Shown: piece after piece, positions 10,493-19,813 of the stretch | Layout: every line of letters begins with the position of its first letter | Position numbering within the stretch: the first letter of the stretch is position 1 | Assembly: GCA_032718475.1 (NCBI GenBank) | Contig: JAUCBJ010009107.1 | Span: 62,001-126,000, forward strand | Length of the DNA: 64,000 nt | Reading direction: 5' to 3' | Source of the DNA: Nemertoderma westbladi | Lineage: Eukaryota > Xenacoelomorpha > Nemertodermatida > Nemertodermatidae | Notes under the pieces: generated by a model | Database searches by the model: none | Told to the model about the DNA's origin: nothing | What the model saw: the letters and a program-made list of their open reading frames with translations, nothing else | Translations under genes and position numbers: made by a program

Positions 10493-13400
10493 CTACTAGG
10501 ATCGGCATGCTGCATTGCAGCTGCATTTTTAAGAATGCTGTGCCGGCTTGTCAACAAAATTGCACCGCCACAACTCCCTATCACCCATGACATTTGCTAG
10601 ATCATCCGCATCTTTAAGGCCAGTGTCCTTTAAGATGCGTCTCAAGAAAGTCATGGGCTGTCCACCATGCTTATTCACTCCATGAGGCTGCCAAAGTACA
10701 AGATTATGCACTGGCTGGTCCTCACGGCGAAAGCAATGTCCTGCAAAGCGGAGGCGATTTTGTTCTAGTGTCAAGCTTGGGGGAACCAATGAGACACCTC
10801 CAATGTTATATAGTGTCTGGTTGGAGATGTGTGCATTGTACTTGACACAATGTACCCGGCGTAGCATTCTTGTGAATGTGCCATCCAGAGATTTGGTGTC
10901 CTCAGCAGTTAGAGCCCAGCATGGACTCCCGTAGAGGAGTACTGGAACTACTGCTGCTCTAAATAATCGGACCTTAAGTTTCCGATTAATTCTAGGTGAC
11001 TTCCAAATCCTGGAAAGCCTATTCAAGGCTGCCCATGCCTTTCCCTTACATTTTCGAAGGTCCTCACCTGACTTCCGGATCCATGATCCCAGGTAACAGA
11101 AGTCGTCCACATGCTCAAGCATACCATCCTTTGAGCTTATGCTCATCCGATCAGAGACTTGCTGAGGACTTTCATAGTTAACTGTCAGAATTTTGGTCTT
11201 TCTGGAGTTGATAAAAAGACCAACACTAGAAGCAGCATGTTCTAATGAGCTGAGGAGCCGCTGGGCTCCCTCTAATGATTCTGAGAGTACTCCTAAGTCA
11301 TCAGCAAAGTCTATATCAGTTAGGTACTTGGCAGGATTTCCTCGACTTCTGGAGCCAGTAGGTGGAGTTATCATCACCCCATCATCATTATGACGATCTA
11401 AGGACATGCGTAGAACATAGTCAACCACAATAATGAACAAGAATGGTGCAAGCGTGTCTCCTTGGAGTACGCCCCATAACACTTCAAATGGTTCTGTGTC
11501 ACCGTCAACAGTAGACACAAATGTTGTCGAACCATCGTATACTGATCTGATTGCTGCAATAATTTCATCAGGAATCCCATATAATGAAAGTATGCTGAAC
11601 ATACGTGAGCGAGAGACTGAATCAAAGGCCTTGAAGAAGTCAACAAAGATAACAGCCAGATGCCTGTCTTTCTTTTTTGATAACTCTTCAATTATCCTTC
11701 TAAGTGCCAAAATGGGCTCCATGGTCCCACGACCTTTACGGAACCCATTCTGATTTCCACGTAGCAGTCTCTCAATGGGATCCCTGATGCGATTTAATAG
11801 AATTCTATTGTATAGTTTTGCAGCAATCGAGATCAATGAGATTCCCCGAAAAGAACCATAGAGTGTTAGGTTGCCCTTCTTGGGGACTGGCACCAACTTA
11901 TTTGTTTTCATTTCTTGTGGGACTCTTGTTGTACGGTACATGTCTACTATGATGGGATAGATGAGCTTTAAACACTCAGGTATTTTAAAGACCTCAGGGG
12001 GAACACCATCTACTCCACTGGCACGATTGGTCTTAATGCTCTTTGCAGCAGCCTTCACTTCTGCAAAGGAGATATCGCCAATGGGAATATCTGGGAGTAC
12101 AGACTCAGACACTTTTACTTCTATAAAGTTATCAGGCAATACCCTGTCATTATTGAGGAGCTTTTCAAAGTGGGCTTTCCAACCATTGAGGCGATCGGCT
12201 GGTGATTCAGCCTTAACCTTGGTGGTTGGTTGGCTTTTCCGCCCAGTAAGCAGATTGATCGATTTCCATGCCTGGGATGATTGCCTGCTGTCTTCAGCAT
12301 CATTGATGGCATCAACCTGTTGGTTTATTAGCTCCTGTAGATTAACAGAGTACTGCCTGTTCAGGGACCTAGATGCAGCTTTTACTGCATTCTTGGCCGC
12401 TGTAGTCTGTTTGAGTCGGGACTCTTTCTGCGCCTTATGAAGGTCATTTCGGCACTTCTGAATTTTGTTGTCAGTCCAGGGGGCCCTTTTCCTGTTTCGA
12501 GGGTATACAGGAACTGTTTCTGCAGCTGCTAACTTAACTGCTTCTGTAAAGGCAGTATAGCCCTCACAGTGATCTGCCGCCTCAGAGGCAAGAGCCTCAT
12601 ACCTGTTGCTCAGCTGTAGTGTGAAGCTGGATCTCACACTTGGCTGTTGCAACAGAGAGGACCAGTCATGCCGTGGCAAGGCAGATTTCGTTGTTCTGCT
12701 AGCACGCAGACTAAGTCTTACCTTGGCCACAATAAGGCGGTGATCACTGGAGAAGGGTCGAAGTGTAAATGCATTACAGTCTTGTATAGAGCTCCTGTAT
12801 TTCCTACGAAACAGAATATGGTCTATCTGGGACTTGTGACCACTGGGTCCACTATGAGTCCATAGCTTTCCAGTTCGCTTCTTGAACTGGGTTCCAGCCG
12901 AAAACAATCCATTTCCAGAGATAAAATCCTGAAGATGGACAGAATTTCGGTTAACACTATTGCTATAGACCCAGGGCGATGTAGGTGATTGATGCAGACT
13001 TGCATTAAAGTCTCCCAGGAATGTTAAGAATGCATGCTGATCCACACCATCAGTTGCTGCTTGTAGATTGTGGTAGAAATTTTCCACCTCCTCTACAGGG
13101 GCAACACTAGTTGGAGAGTAGCACACAATCAGAACCACCTTGGGAAACTTCTTAGCCAGTCTTCCAGAACATGAGAAGTGGCAACGGATGATGCGGTTAG
13201 AGATTTGGTCTATTTTGTCCAATGCTGCATGTGCAGTTGGATTCATCAATAGACCAATTCCACCATTGCTACTATCATCTGCTGACGCGAGGGCGAGTCG
13301 CCAACCGCCCCCCATGTCCTTAATCAGAACCTCATCAGTCTGTCCAGTCTGCATTCGGTGCTCTTGAACACCCACTGCGCTAAGAGAAAGCTTATCTGCC

Positions 13401-14250
13401 AAGGCAGTCAGCTCACCTTGTCGCATTGGGGACCCGAGTGTTAGGGTGTTTACTGAGGCTAGTCTAGTGACTTGCCTCAGATTCACCAATGGCTTTGTTG
13501 GTCGGGGTGGAACATGAGAGTAGCCTCCAACTCCTGAATCCATCTCCCCATCACAATCTGACCTCCCTGGTGACCCAGGGTTTGGGCCAGAAAGGTCATC
13601 AGGAAAGGGACTCAAAGAATTGTTGGCTGCTCTCTCTCCAGTAGGGGGTGAGACAGGCAGCCGGTCAGGAGTTAACTGACGCCTGTGAGGCCGATTGTGT
13701 CCGGTAATTCCACTGGCCTCTAGTGGCCGGACCTCCGCATTGCTAATGTAATCCATAGTGGGGGTTGGGGGGTGCTTTTTTGCCGAGTCAGCTCTCGGGG
13801 CAAATACCACACCCTGGTTTGCCATTCCACAGGGTGGGTGTCGCAATGGAGTCAGATATGAGGCCCATCACCCATATCTACTCTGGCGTACATGACCCAC
13901 CATTGGCTGTTGCAGCTCATCTGCTGGGTCATGCCCTGTACCCTTGCTGCCAGGTGCAGGTCGCAGTGAAGTGCCCTCAGAGTGGACATGAGAACACTCT
14001 ACTCCTAACCAGCCATTGGTAGATCACCATCTGCCTGGTCAGGCCATATACCCCTGCAGCCAAGTATATGGGTCCTTAATCCAGGACCAAGGGCGTCCTT
14101 ATCCCAGAACGAAGGGGGTCCTAGTTACAGGACCAGATTTGCCCTAGTAAGAGGGTCTATGCAGCTACAGGTGGCACCTCCTTTATGCTGCATGGAGGTG
14201 GCAAGTTTTCTTGATCAATGACCTAGAATACCTGACCTGACCTTTGTGTA
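10483..14250 (-). mobile_element. Full-length RTE-like LINE with target site duplication
   Basis: The element occupies 10493-14240 (3748 bp). The 10-bp target duplication CCTTTGTGTA lies at 10483-10492 and 14241-14250, taken from the 26-bp minisatellite. It carries one long ORF with endonuclease and RT. The 5' untranslated part is about 415 bp (13826-14240). The 3' untranslated part is only 36 bp (10493-10528) and has no poly(A), a layout typical of RTE-clade elements. Orientation is antisense to the host gene. The intact ORF and clean target duplication suggest a young insertion. Confidence 0.85.
10529..13825 (-). CDS. LINE ORF: APE endonuclease and reverse transcriptase (RTE-like)
   Basis: 1098 codons from the ATG at 13825. 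A TTG lies in frame seven codons upstream, but ATG is the likelier start. Residues 1-110 are proline-rich with no known domain. The APE-type endonuclease spans about 110-370, with the catalytic-type VQEHR (near 155), LGDFNAS (near 271), SQIDHIL and SSDHRLI (near 360). The RT domain spans about 600-870, with the fingers motif NQNGFRKGRGT, FVDFFKAFDS, GVLQGDTLAPFLF and the active site FADD near 840. The tail contains NRLRFAGHCFRRE, common in RTE-type proteins. No frameshift or stop is present. The product would nick target DNA and prime reverse transcription there. The clade is inferred from the short 3' UTR and tail; CR1- or Jockey-like origin is less likely. Confidence 0.9.
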   Translation of the reverse strand: MANQGVVFAPRADSAKKHPPTPTMDYISNAEVRPLEASGITGHNRPHRRQLTPDRLPVSPPTGERAANNSLSPFPDDLSGPNPGSPGRSDCDGEMDSGVGGYSHVPPRPTKPLVNLRQVTRLASVNTLTLGSPMRQGELTALADKLSLSAVGVQEHRMQTGQTDEVLIKDMGGGWRLALASADDSSNGGIGLLMNPTAHAALDKIDQISNRIIRCHFSCSGRLAKKFPKVVLIVCYSPTSVAPVEEVENFYHNLQAATDGVDQHAFLTFLGDFNASLHQSPTSPWVYSNSVNRNSVHLQDFISGNGLFSAGTQFKKRTGKLWTHSGPSGHKSQIDHILFRRKYRSSIQDCNAFTLRPFSSDHRLIVAKVRLSLRASRTTKSALPRHDWSSLLQQPSVRSSFTLQLSNRYEALASEAADHCEGYTAFTEAVKLAAAETVPVYPRNRKRAPWTDNKIQKCRNDLHKAQKESRLKQTTAAKNAVKAASRSLNRQYSVNLQELINQQVDAINDAEDSRQSSQAWKSINLLTGRKSQPTTKVKAESPADRLNGWKAHFEKLLNNDRVLPDNFIEVKVSESVLPDIPIGDISFAEVKAAAKSIKTNRASGVDGVPPEVFKIPECLKLIYPIIVDMYRTTRVPQEMKTNKLVPVPKKGNLTLYGSFRGISLISIAAKLYNRILLNRIRDPIERLLRGNQNGFRKGRGTMEPILALRRIIEELSKKKDRHLAVIFVDFFKAFDSVSRSRMFSILSLYGIPDEIIAAIRSVYDGSTTFVSTVDGDTEPFEVLWGVLQGDTLAPFLFIIVVDYVLRMSLDRHNDDGVMITPPTGSRSRGNPAKYLTDIDFADDLGVLSESLEGAQRLLSSLEHAASSVGLFINSRKTKILTVNYESPQQVSDRMSISSKDGMLEHVDDFCYLGSWIRKSGEDLRKCKGKAWAALNRLSRIWKSPRINRKLKVRLFRAAVVPVLLYGSPCWALTAEDTKSLDGTFTRMLRRVHCVKYNAHISNQTLYNIGGVSLVPPSLTLEQNRLRFAGHCFRREDQPVHNLVLWQPHGVNKHGGQPMTFLRRILKDTGLKDADDLANVMGDRELWRCNFVDKPAQHS

Positions 14251-15053
14251 GGTAAGGACAGTGTTCCCTTTGTGTAGGTAAGGACAGTGTTCCCTTTGTG
14301 TAGGTAAGGACAGTGTTCCCTTTGTGTAGGTAAGGACAGTGTTCCCTTTGTGTAGGTAAGGACAGTGTTCCCTTTGTGTAGGTAAGGATAGTGTTCCCTT
14401 TGTGTAGGTAAGGACAGTGTTCCCTTTGTGTAGGTAAGGACAGTGTTCCCTTTGTGTAGGTAAGGACAGTAACCTCTATTTGTTCCCTTTGTGTAGGTAA
14501 GGACAGTGTTCCCTTTGTGTAGGTAAGGACAGTGTTCCCTTTGTGTAGGTAAGGACAGTGTTCCCTTTGTGTAGGTAAGGACAGTGTTCCCTTTGTGTAG
14601 GTAAGGACAGTGTTCCCTTTGTGTAGGTAAGGACAGTGTTCCTTTTGTGTAGGTAAGGACAGTGTTCCCTTTGTGTAGGTAAGGACAGTGTTCCCTTTGT
14701 GTAGGTAAGGACAGTGTTCCCTTTGTGTAGGTAAGGACAGTGTTCCCTTTGTGTAGGTAAGGACAGTGTTCCTTTTGTGTAGGTAAGGACAGTGTTCCCT
14801 TTGTGTAGGTAAGGACAGTGTTCCCTTTGTGTAGGTAAAGACAGTGTTCCCTTTGTGTAGGTAAGGACAGTGTTCCCTTTGTGTAGGTAAGGACAGTGTT
14901 CCCTTTGTGTAGGTAAGGACAGTGTTCCCTTTGTGTAGGTAAGGACAGTGTTCCCTTTGTGTAGGTAAGGACAGTGTTCCCTTTGTGTAGGTAAGGACAG
15001 TGTTCCCTTTGTGTAGGTAAGGACAGTAACCTCTATGTGTTCCCTTTGTGTAG
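14241..15053. repeat. 26/37-bp minisatellite, right block (30 units), copy of the exon C acceptor
   Basis: From 14252 to 15053 the length is exactly 28 units of 26 bp plus two of 37 bp (starting 14460 and 15017). The 37-bp units carry an extra 11 nt (AACCTCTAT plus GT, with one T variant) that matches the next bases of exon C itself. The long units therefore look like the original form and the 26-bp units like a deleted derivative. The array ends in the acceptor used for exon C. Every unit contains TGTAG directly followed by GTAAGG. Confidence 0.95.
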
Positions 15054-15328
15054 GTAAGGACAGTAACCTCTACGTGTTCCGTTTGTCGGACTTTGAGACG
15101 AAGGAACGGATAACCTGCCGCGGTAAACCCGACGTTAGAGACCACAGACTGGACCGCGCTAAAGGTTGCCATAGTTTCGCGATATCCCGCCCCGGCGGAA
15201 GTCACATGCGGATGGTAGTCGCTCTTGGTAAACGACTGTCCGTGTTGCATTGGAGACACAGTGTTGCGTTTAGTGCCTGGTGTCCTTACGACGATTTCGA
15301 TACAGTGGAGGGTTTCCAATATATTCGG
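15054..15328 (+). CDS. GARNL3: GARNL3-like exon C (CNH domain)
   Basis: 275 nt, completing the split codon of exon B (2 nt) plus 91 codons, ending in phase 0. The translation starts GKDSNLYVFRLSDFE, continues with RAKGCHSFAISR and RMVVALGKRLSVL, and ends TVEGFQYIR. Human GARNL3 has the same landmarks in the same order (GKDARLFVFRL, KTKGCH, FQYIR). The start at 15054, after TTTGTGTAG, is chosen because it alone keeps the phase with exon B and restores the GKD residues; the AG at 15063 would break the frame. The donor is GTTAGT at 15329. Both edges of this exon have been amplified into flanking minisatellites. Confidence 0.92.
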
Positions 15329-17103
15329 GTTAGTCGCCCATAATGTGTTATTCACCCATAATGTGTGTAATGGGGTTCCAATTCGGGTTATTCGCCCATA
15401 ATGTGGGGGGTGGGGTTTCCTATTCGGGTTATTCACCAATAATGGGGGTGGTGGGGTTCCAATTCGGGTTATTCGCCCATAATGTGGTTGGTGGGGTTTC
15501 CTATTCGGGTTATTCACCCATAATGTGGGTGGTCGGGTTCCAATTTGGGTTATTCAATCATAATGTGGGTGGTGGGGTTCCAATTCGGGTTATTCACCCA
15601 TAATGTGTGTGGTGGGCTTCCAATTCGGGTTATTCGCCCATAATGTGGGTGGTGGGGTTTCCTATTCGGGTTATTCACCAATAATGTGGGTGGTGGGGTT
15701 CCAATTCGGGTTTTTCGCCCGTAATGTGGTTGGTGGGGTTTCCTATTCGGGTTATTCACCCATAATGTAGGTGGTGGGGTTCCAATTCGGGTTATTCAAT
15801 CATAATGTGGTTGGTGGGGTTTCAATTCCGGTTATTCATCCATAATGTGGGTTGTGGGGTTCCAATTCGGGTTATTTGCCCATAATCTGGGTGGTGGGGT
15901 TTCCTATTCGGGTTATTCACCTATAATATGGGTGGTGGGGTTCCAATTCAGGTTATTCGCCCATAATGTGGGTGGTGGGGTTCCAATTCAGGTTATTCGC
16001 CCATAATGTGGTTGATGGGGTTCCAATTCGGGTTATTCGCCCATAATATGTGCGTGGTGTGGTTTAATTCGGGTTATTCATATATAATGTTTGTCGTGTG
16101 GTTCCAATTCGGGTTAGGGTGGTGGGGTTCCAATTCGGGTTATTCACCCATAATGTGGGTGGTGGGGTTCCAATTCGGGTTTTTCACCCATAATGTGGTG
16201 GGTGGTTGGGTTCAAAATCAAATTCTGGTTATTCACCCATAGTGTGGGTGGTGGGGATCCAATTCGGGTTATTCGCCCAAAATGTGGGTGGTGGGGTTTC
16301 TTATTCGTGTTATTCACTCATAAAGTGGGTGGTGGGGTTCCAATTCGGGTTATGCACCCACAATGTAGGTGGTGGGGTTCCAATTCGGGTTATTCGCCCT
16401 GGGTTCCAAGTCGGGATATTCACCCATAATGTGGGTGGTGGGGATCCAATTCGGGTTATTCGCCCATAATGTGGGTGGTGGGGTTTCTTATTCGTGTTAT
16501 TCACTCATAAAGTGGGTAGTGGGGTTCCAATTCGGGTTATGCACCCATAATGTGGTTGGTGGGGTTCCAATTTGGGTTATTTACCCTAGGTTCCAATTCG
16601 GGATATTCACCCATAATGTGGGTGGTGGGGTTCCAATTCGGGTTATTCACCCATAATGTGTGTGGTGGGCTTCCAATTCGAGTTATTCGCCCATAATGTG
16701 GGTGGTGGGGTTTCCTATTCGGGTTATTCACCAATAATGTGGGTGGTGGGGTTCCAATTCGGGTTATTCGCCCGTAATGTGGTTGGTGGGGTTTCCTATT
16801 CGGGTTATTTACCCATAATGTGGGTGGTGGGGTTCCAATTCGGGTTATTCAATCATAATGTGGTTGGTGGGGTTTCAATTCCGGTTATTCATCCATAATG
16901 GGGGTTGTGGGGTTCCAATTCAGGTTATTCGCCCATAATCTGGGTGGTGGGGTTTCCTATTCGGGTTATTCACCTATAATATGGGTGGTGGGGTTCCAAT
17001 TCGGGTTATTCGCCCATAATGTGGGTGGTGGGGTTTCCTATTCGGGTTATTCACCCATAACATGGGTGGTGGGGTTCCAATGCGGGTTTTTCACCCATAA
17101 TGT
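15329..17103. repeat. 40-bp minisatellite (about 44 units), copy of the exon C donor
   Basis: The unit runs GTTATTCACCCATAATGTGG then GTGGTGGGG then TTCCAATTCGG, 40 bp, with a 41-bp form reading TTTCCTATTCGG. The end of exon C and its intron read GTGGAGGGTTTCC, then ATATTCGG, then GTTAGTCGCCCATAATGTG. The unit is therefore about 22 nt of exon plus about 18 nt of intron. The donor GTTAGT has become GTTATT in the copies. Some units are shortened (near 16105 and 16400). Open frames on both strands are only repeat periodicity. The plus strand is G-rich once per unit. Confidence 0.95.
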
Positions 17104-17474
17104 ACCCATCCCCCTCCCATCCTAGAAACCTAGAATCCCACTAGTTAATGGGTGCGTGTTGAGTCATCATTATTTTTTAGCCTTTAATCTTTTGAAATCT
17201 TTAAAAACGCCCCATCCATCAATGACCAATAACAAAAGCGCAGGGTACGGTTGTCTTACATGGATACCAAAACTGTAAATAAATATATGAATTTCGTTGA
17301 GAAATTCATGAGATAAGCATATGTGGGATTAAGGGACTTTGGATCTGCGTGTCTTATAATAAAGCTCCCATTGTTAATTTTTTCATTTAATTGCCAAACA
17401 TGTATATAATTAAGAAGAGAAAAGTTAAAATTAATTATATAATTCAATTTCATTAATTTGTTTTATTACTTTAG
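17104..17474. other. Intron C-D, unique 3' part
   Basis: Unique AT-rich sequence from the end of the 40-bp array to the acceptor TTATTACTTTAG at 17474. I see no gene or repeat in it. Confidence 0.6.
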
Positions 17475-17700
17475 GACATAGGAGTCAGTGATACACCTAC
17501 CTTACTCACTCTAATAGACGGTGGGCACAGTTACTATGACAACCAAATATGCGTTGGTTATAAGAACTCATTTGAATTAATTAATGAAACAACTGGCGAT
17601 ATAATTCGTCTCTTAGATTTACATTCCTCAAAGTGCACGCTAGTCGGCGCTTTAGATCTATATGGTGAAGACGATGCTGAATTGTTGCTTTCTTATAACA
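17475..17700 (+). CDS. GARNL3: GARNL3-like exon D (CNH domain)
   Basis: 226 nt starting in phase 0 and ending in phase 1. The acceptor TTATTACTTTAG precedes 17475 and the donor GTAAGT is at 17701. The translation contains DIGVSDTPTLLTLIDG, DNQICVGYKNSFELINETTG, GALDLYGEDDAELLLSYN. It aligns with human GARNL3 around LSDSPMVMTLVDG, NLICVAYRHQFDVVNESTG and the LLLCYN end. The exon is intact and lies about 2.1 kb after exon C. Its acceptor shows no duplication, but its donor does. Confidence 0.93.
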
Positions 17701-17849
17701 GTAAGTTTATAAGTTTATATCTAAATCTTACAACAGTAAGTTACTGTTGTAAGATTTAGGCATAAACTTACTGCCTTAAGATTTAGATATAAATTTACAT
17801 TATATCTTTATATCTAAATCTTACAACAGTAAGTTTATATCTTTGTTTG
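17701..17849. repeat. Direct and inverted copies of the exon D donor
   Basis: The exon D junction reads TCTTATAACA then GTAAGTTTATA. Near-copies (ATCTTACAACAGTAAGTT) occur in direct orientation at about 17725-17742 and 17817-17838, and in inverted orientation at about 17740-17759 and 17764-17787. Positions 17721-17739 and 17741-17759 form a perfect 19-bp inverted repeat around a single base. This looks like an early or failed stage of the boundary amplification seen elsewhere in the gene. Confidence 0.85.
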
Positions 17850-19678
17850 TATGACTATTTTTATATATTTTTAGCTGTATCTATTACTATTTTTATATAT
17901 TTTTAGCTGTGTCTATGACTATTTTTATATATTTTTAGCTGTGTCTATGACTATTTTTATATATTTTTAGCTGTGTCTATGACTATTTTTATATATTTTT
18001 AGCTGTGTCTATGACTATTTTTAGCTGTATCTATGACTATTTTTATATATTATTAGCTGTATCTATGACTATTTTTATATATTTTTAGCTGTATCTATGA
18101 CTATTTTTATATATTTTTAGCTGTGTCTATGGCTATTTTTATATATTTTTAGCTGTGTCTATGGCTATTTTTATATATTTTTAGCTGTGTCTATGACTAT
18201 TTTTATATATTTTTAGCTGTGTCTATGACTATTTTTATATATTTTTAGCTGTGTCTATGACTATTTTTATATATTTTTAGCTGTGTCTATGGCTATTTTT
18301 ATATATTTTTAGCTGTATCTATGACTATTTTTATATATTTTTAGCTGTGTCTATGACTATTTTTATATATTTTTAGCTGTGTCTATGACTATTTTTATAT
18401 ATTTTTAGCTGTGTCTATGACTATTTTTATATATTTTTAGCTGTGTCTATGACTATTTTTATATATTTTTAGCTGTGTCTATGACTATTTTTATATATTT
18501 TTAGCTGTGTCTATGACTATTTTTATATATTTTTAGCTGTGTCTATGACTATTTTTATATATTTTTAGCTGTGTCTATGACTATTTTTATATATTTTTAG
18601 CTGTATCTATGACTATTTTTATATATTTTTAGCTGTGTCTATGACTATTTTTATATATTTTTAGCTGTGTCTATGACTATTTTTATATATTTTTAGCTGT
18701 GTCTATGACTATTTTTATATATTTTTAGCTGTGTCTATGACTATTTTTATATATTTTTAGCTGTGTCTATGACTATTTTTATATATTTTTAGCTGTATCT
18801 ATGACTATTTTTATATATTTTTAGCTGTATCTATGACTATTTTTATATATTTTTAGCTGTGTCTATGATTATTTTTATATATTTTTAGCTGTGTCTATGA
18901 CTATTTTTATATATTTTTAGCTGTGTCTATGACTATTCTTATATATTTTTAGCTGTGTCTATGGCTATTTTTATATATTTTTAGCTGTATCTATGACTAT
19001 TTTTATATATTTTTAGCTGTGTCTATGACTATTTTTATATATTTTTATCTGTATCTATGACTATTTTTATATATTTTTAGCTGTGTCTATGATTATTTTT
19101 ATATATTTTTAGCTGTGTCTATGGCTATTTTTATATATTTTTAGCTGTGTCTATGACTATTTTCATATATTTTTAGCTGTGTCTATGATTATTTTTATAT
19201 ATTTATAGCTGTTTGTATGACTATTTTTAGCTGTGTCTATGACTATTTTTATATATTTTTAGCTGTGTCTATGATTATTTTTATATATTTTTAGCTGTGT
19301 CTATGACTATTTTTATATATTTTTAGCTGTGTCTATGACTATTTTTATATATTTTTAGCTGTATCTATGACTATTTTTATATATTTTTAGCTGTATCTAT
19401 GACTATTTTTATATATTTTTAGCTGTATCTATGACTTTTTTTATATATTTTTAGCTGTATCTATGACTATTTTTATATATTTTTAGCTGTGTCTATGACT
19501 ATTTTTATATATTTTTAGCTGGGTCTATGACTATTTTTATATATTTTTAGCTGTGTCTATGACTATTTTTATATATTTTTAGCTGTGTCTATGACTATTT
19601 TTATATATTTTTAGCTGTGTCTATGACTATTTTTATATATTTTTAGCTGTGTCTATGACTATTCTTATATATTTTTAG
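17850..19678. repeat. 32-bp minisatellite (about 57 units), copy of the exon E acceptor
   Basis: The unit is CTATTTTTATATATTTTTAG followed by CTGTGTCTATGA, 32 bp, with a few shortened units (near 18010 and 19220). The last copy is the real acceptor of exon E: TATATATTTTTAG then CTGTGTCTTTG. Each unit thus contains the intron end plus the first 11 nt of exon E with one T-to-A change. TATGAC in each unit sits about 20 nt before the AG and could serve as a branch point. Common variants are CTGTATC and GGCTATT. Confidence 0.96.
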
Positions 19679-19813
19679 CTGTGTCTTTGTTCAAGAAAGT
19701 TCGGGATGCTGATTCAGCTTCTGCGTCAGACTTCCATTTCACCTGGAATGCCGTACCTCTCAGCATTGTCTGCGCGTTCCCCTATGTACTCGCCTTTACT
19801 ACTGATTCTATTG
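19679..19813 (+). CDS. GARNL3: GARNL3-like exon E (CNH domain)
   Basis: 135 nt. It completes the codon split after exon D, adds 44 codons and ends in phase 1. The translation is VSLFKKVRDADSASASDFHF, then TWNAVPLSIVCAFPY, then VLAFTTDSI. Human GARNL3 has SASDFQFCWN, IVCAFPYLLAFTTDS at the same place, a very strong match. The acceptor ATATATTTTTAG precedes 19679 and the donor GTTAGT is at 19814. The first 11 nt are the seed of the upstream 32-bp array, and the last 61 nt (19753-19813) plus 10 intron nt are the seed of the 71-bp array. The exon tail is identical to the array consensus. Confidence 0.95.

Noticed and set aside
9741-10593. Long minus-strand ORFs of repeated HCPYLHKGNTVLTYTKGTLSL type peptides
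   Set aside because: They are only the 26-bp minisatellite read through. Three units make 26 codons with no stop, so the frame stays open by periodicity. There is no start context or domain.
15063-15328. Exon C starting after the AG at 15062-15063
   Set aside because: It would break phase with exon B and lose the GKD residues shared with vertebrate GARNL3. 15054 fits both.
14183-16734. ORFs over the 26- and 40-bp arrays on both strands (444 aa and several of 64-95 aa)
   Set aside because: Repeat-driven open frames. The 444-aa ORF is antisense to exon C and joins two unrelated arrays.
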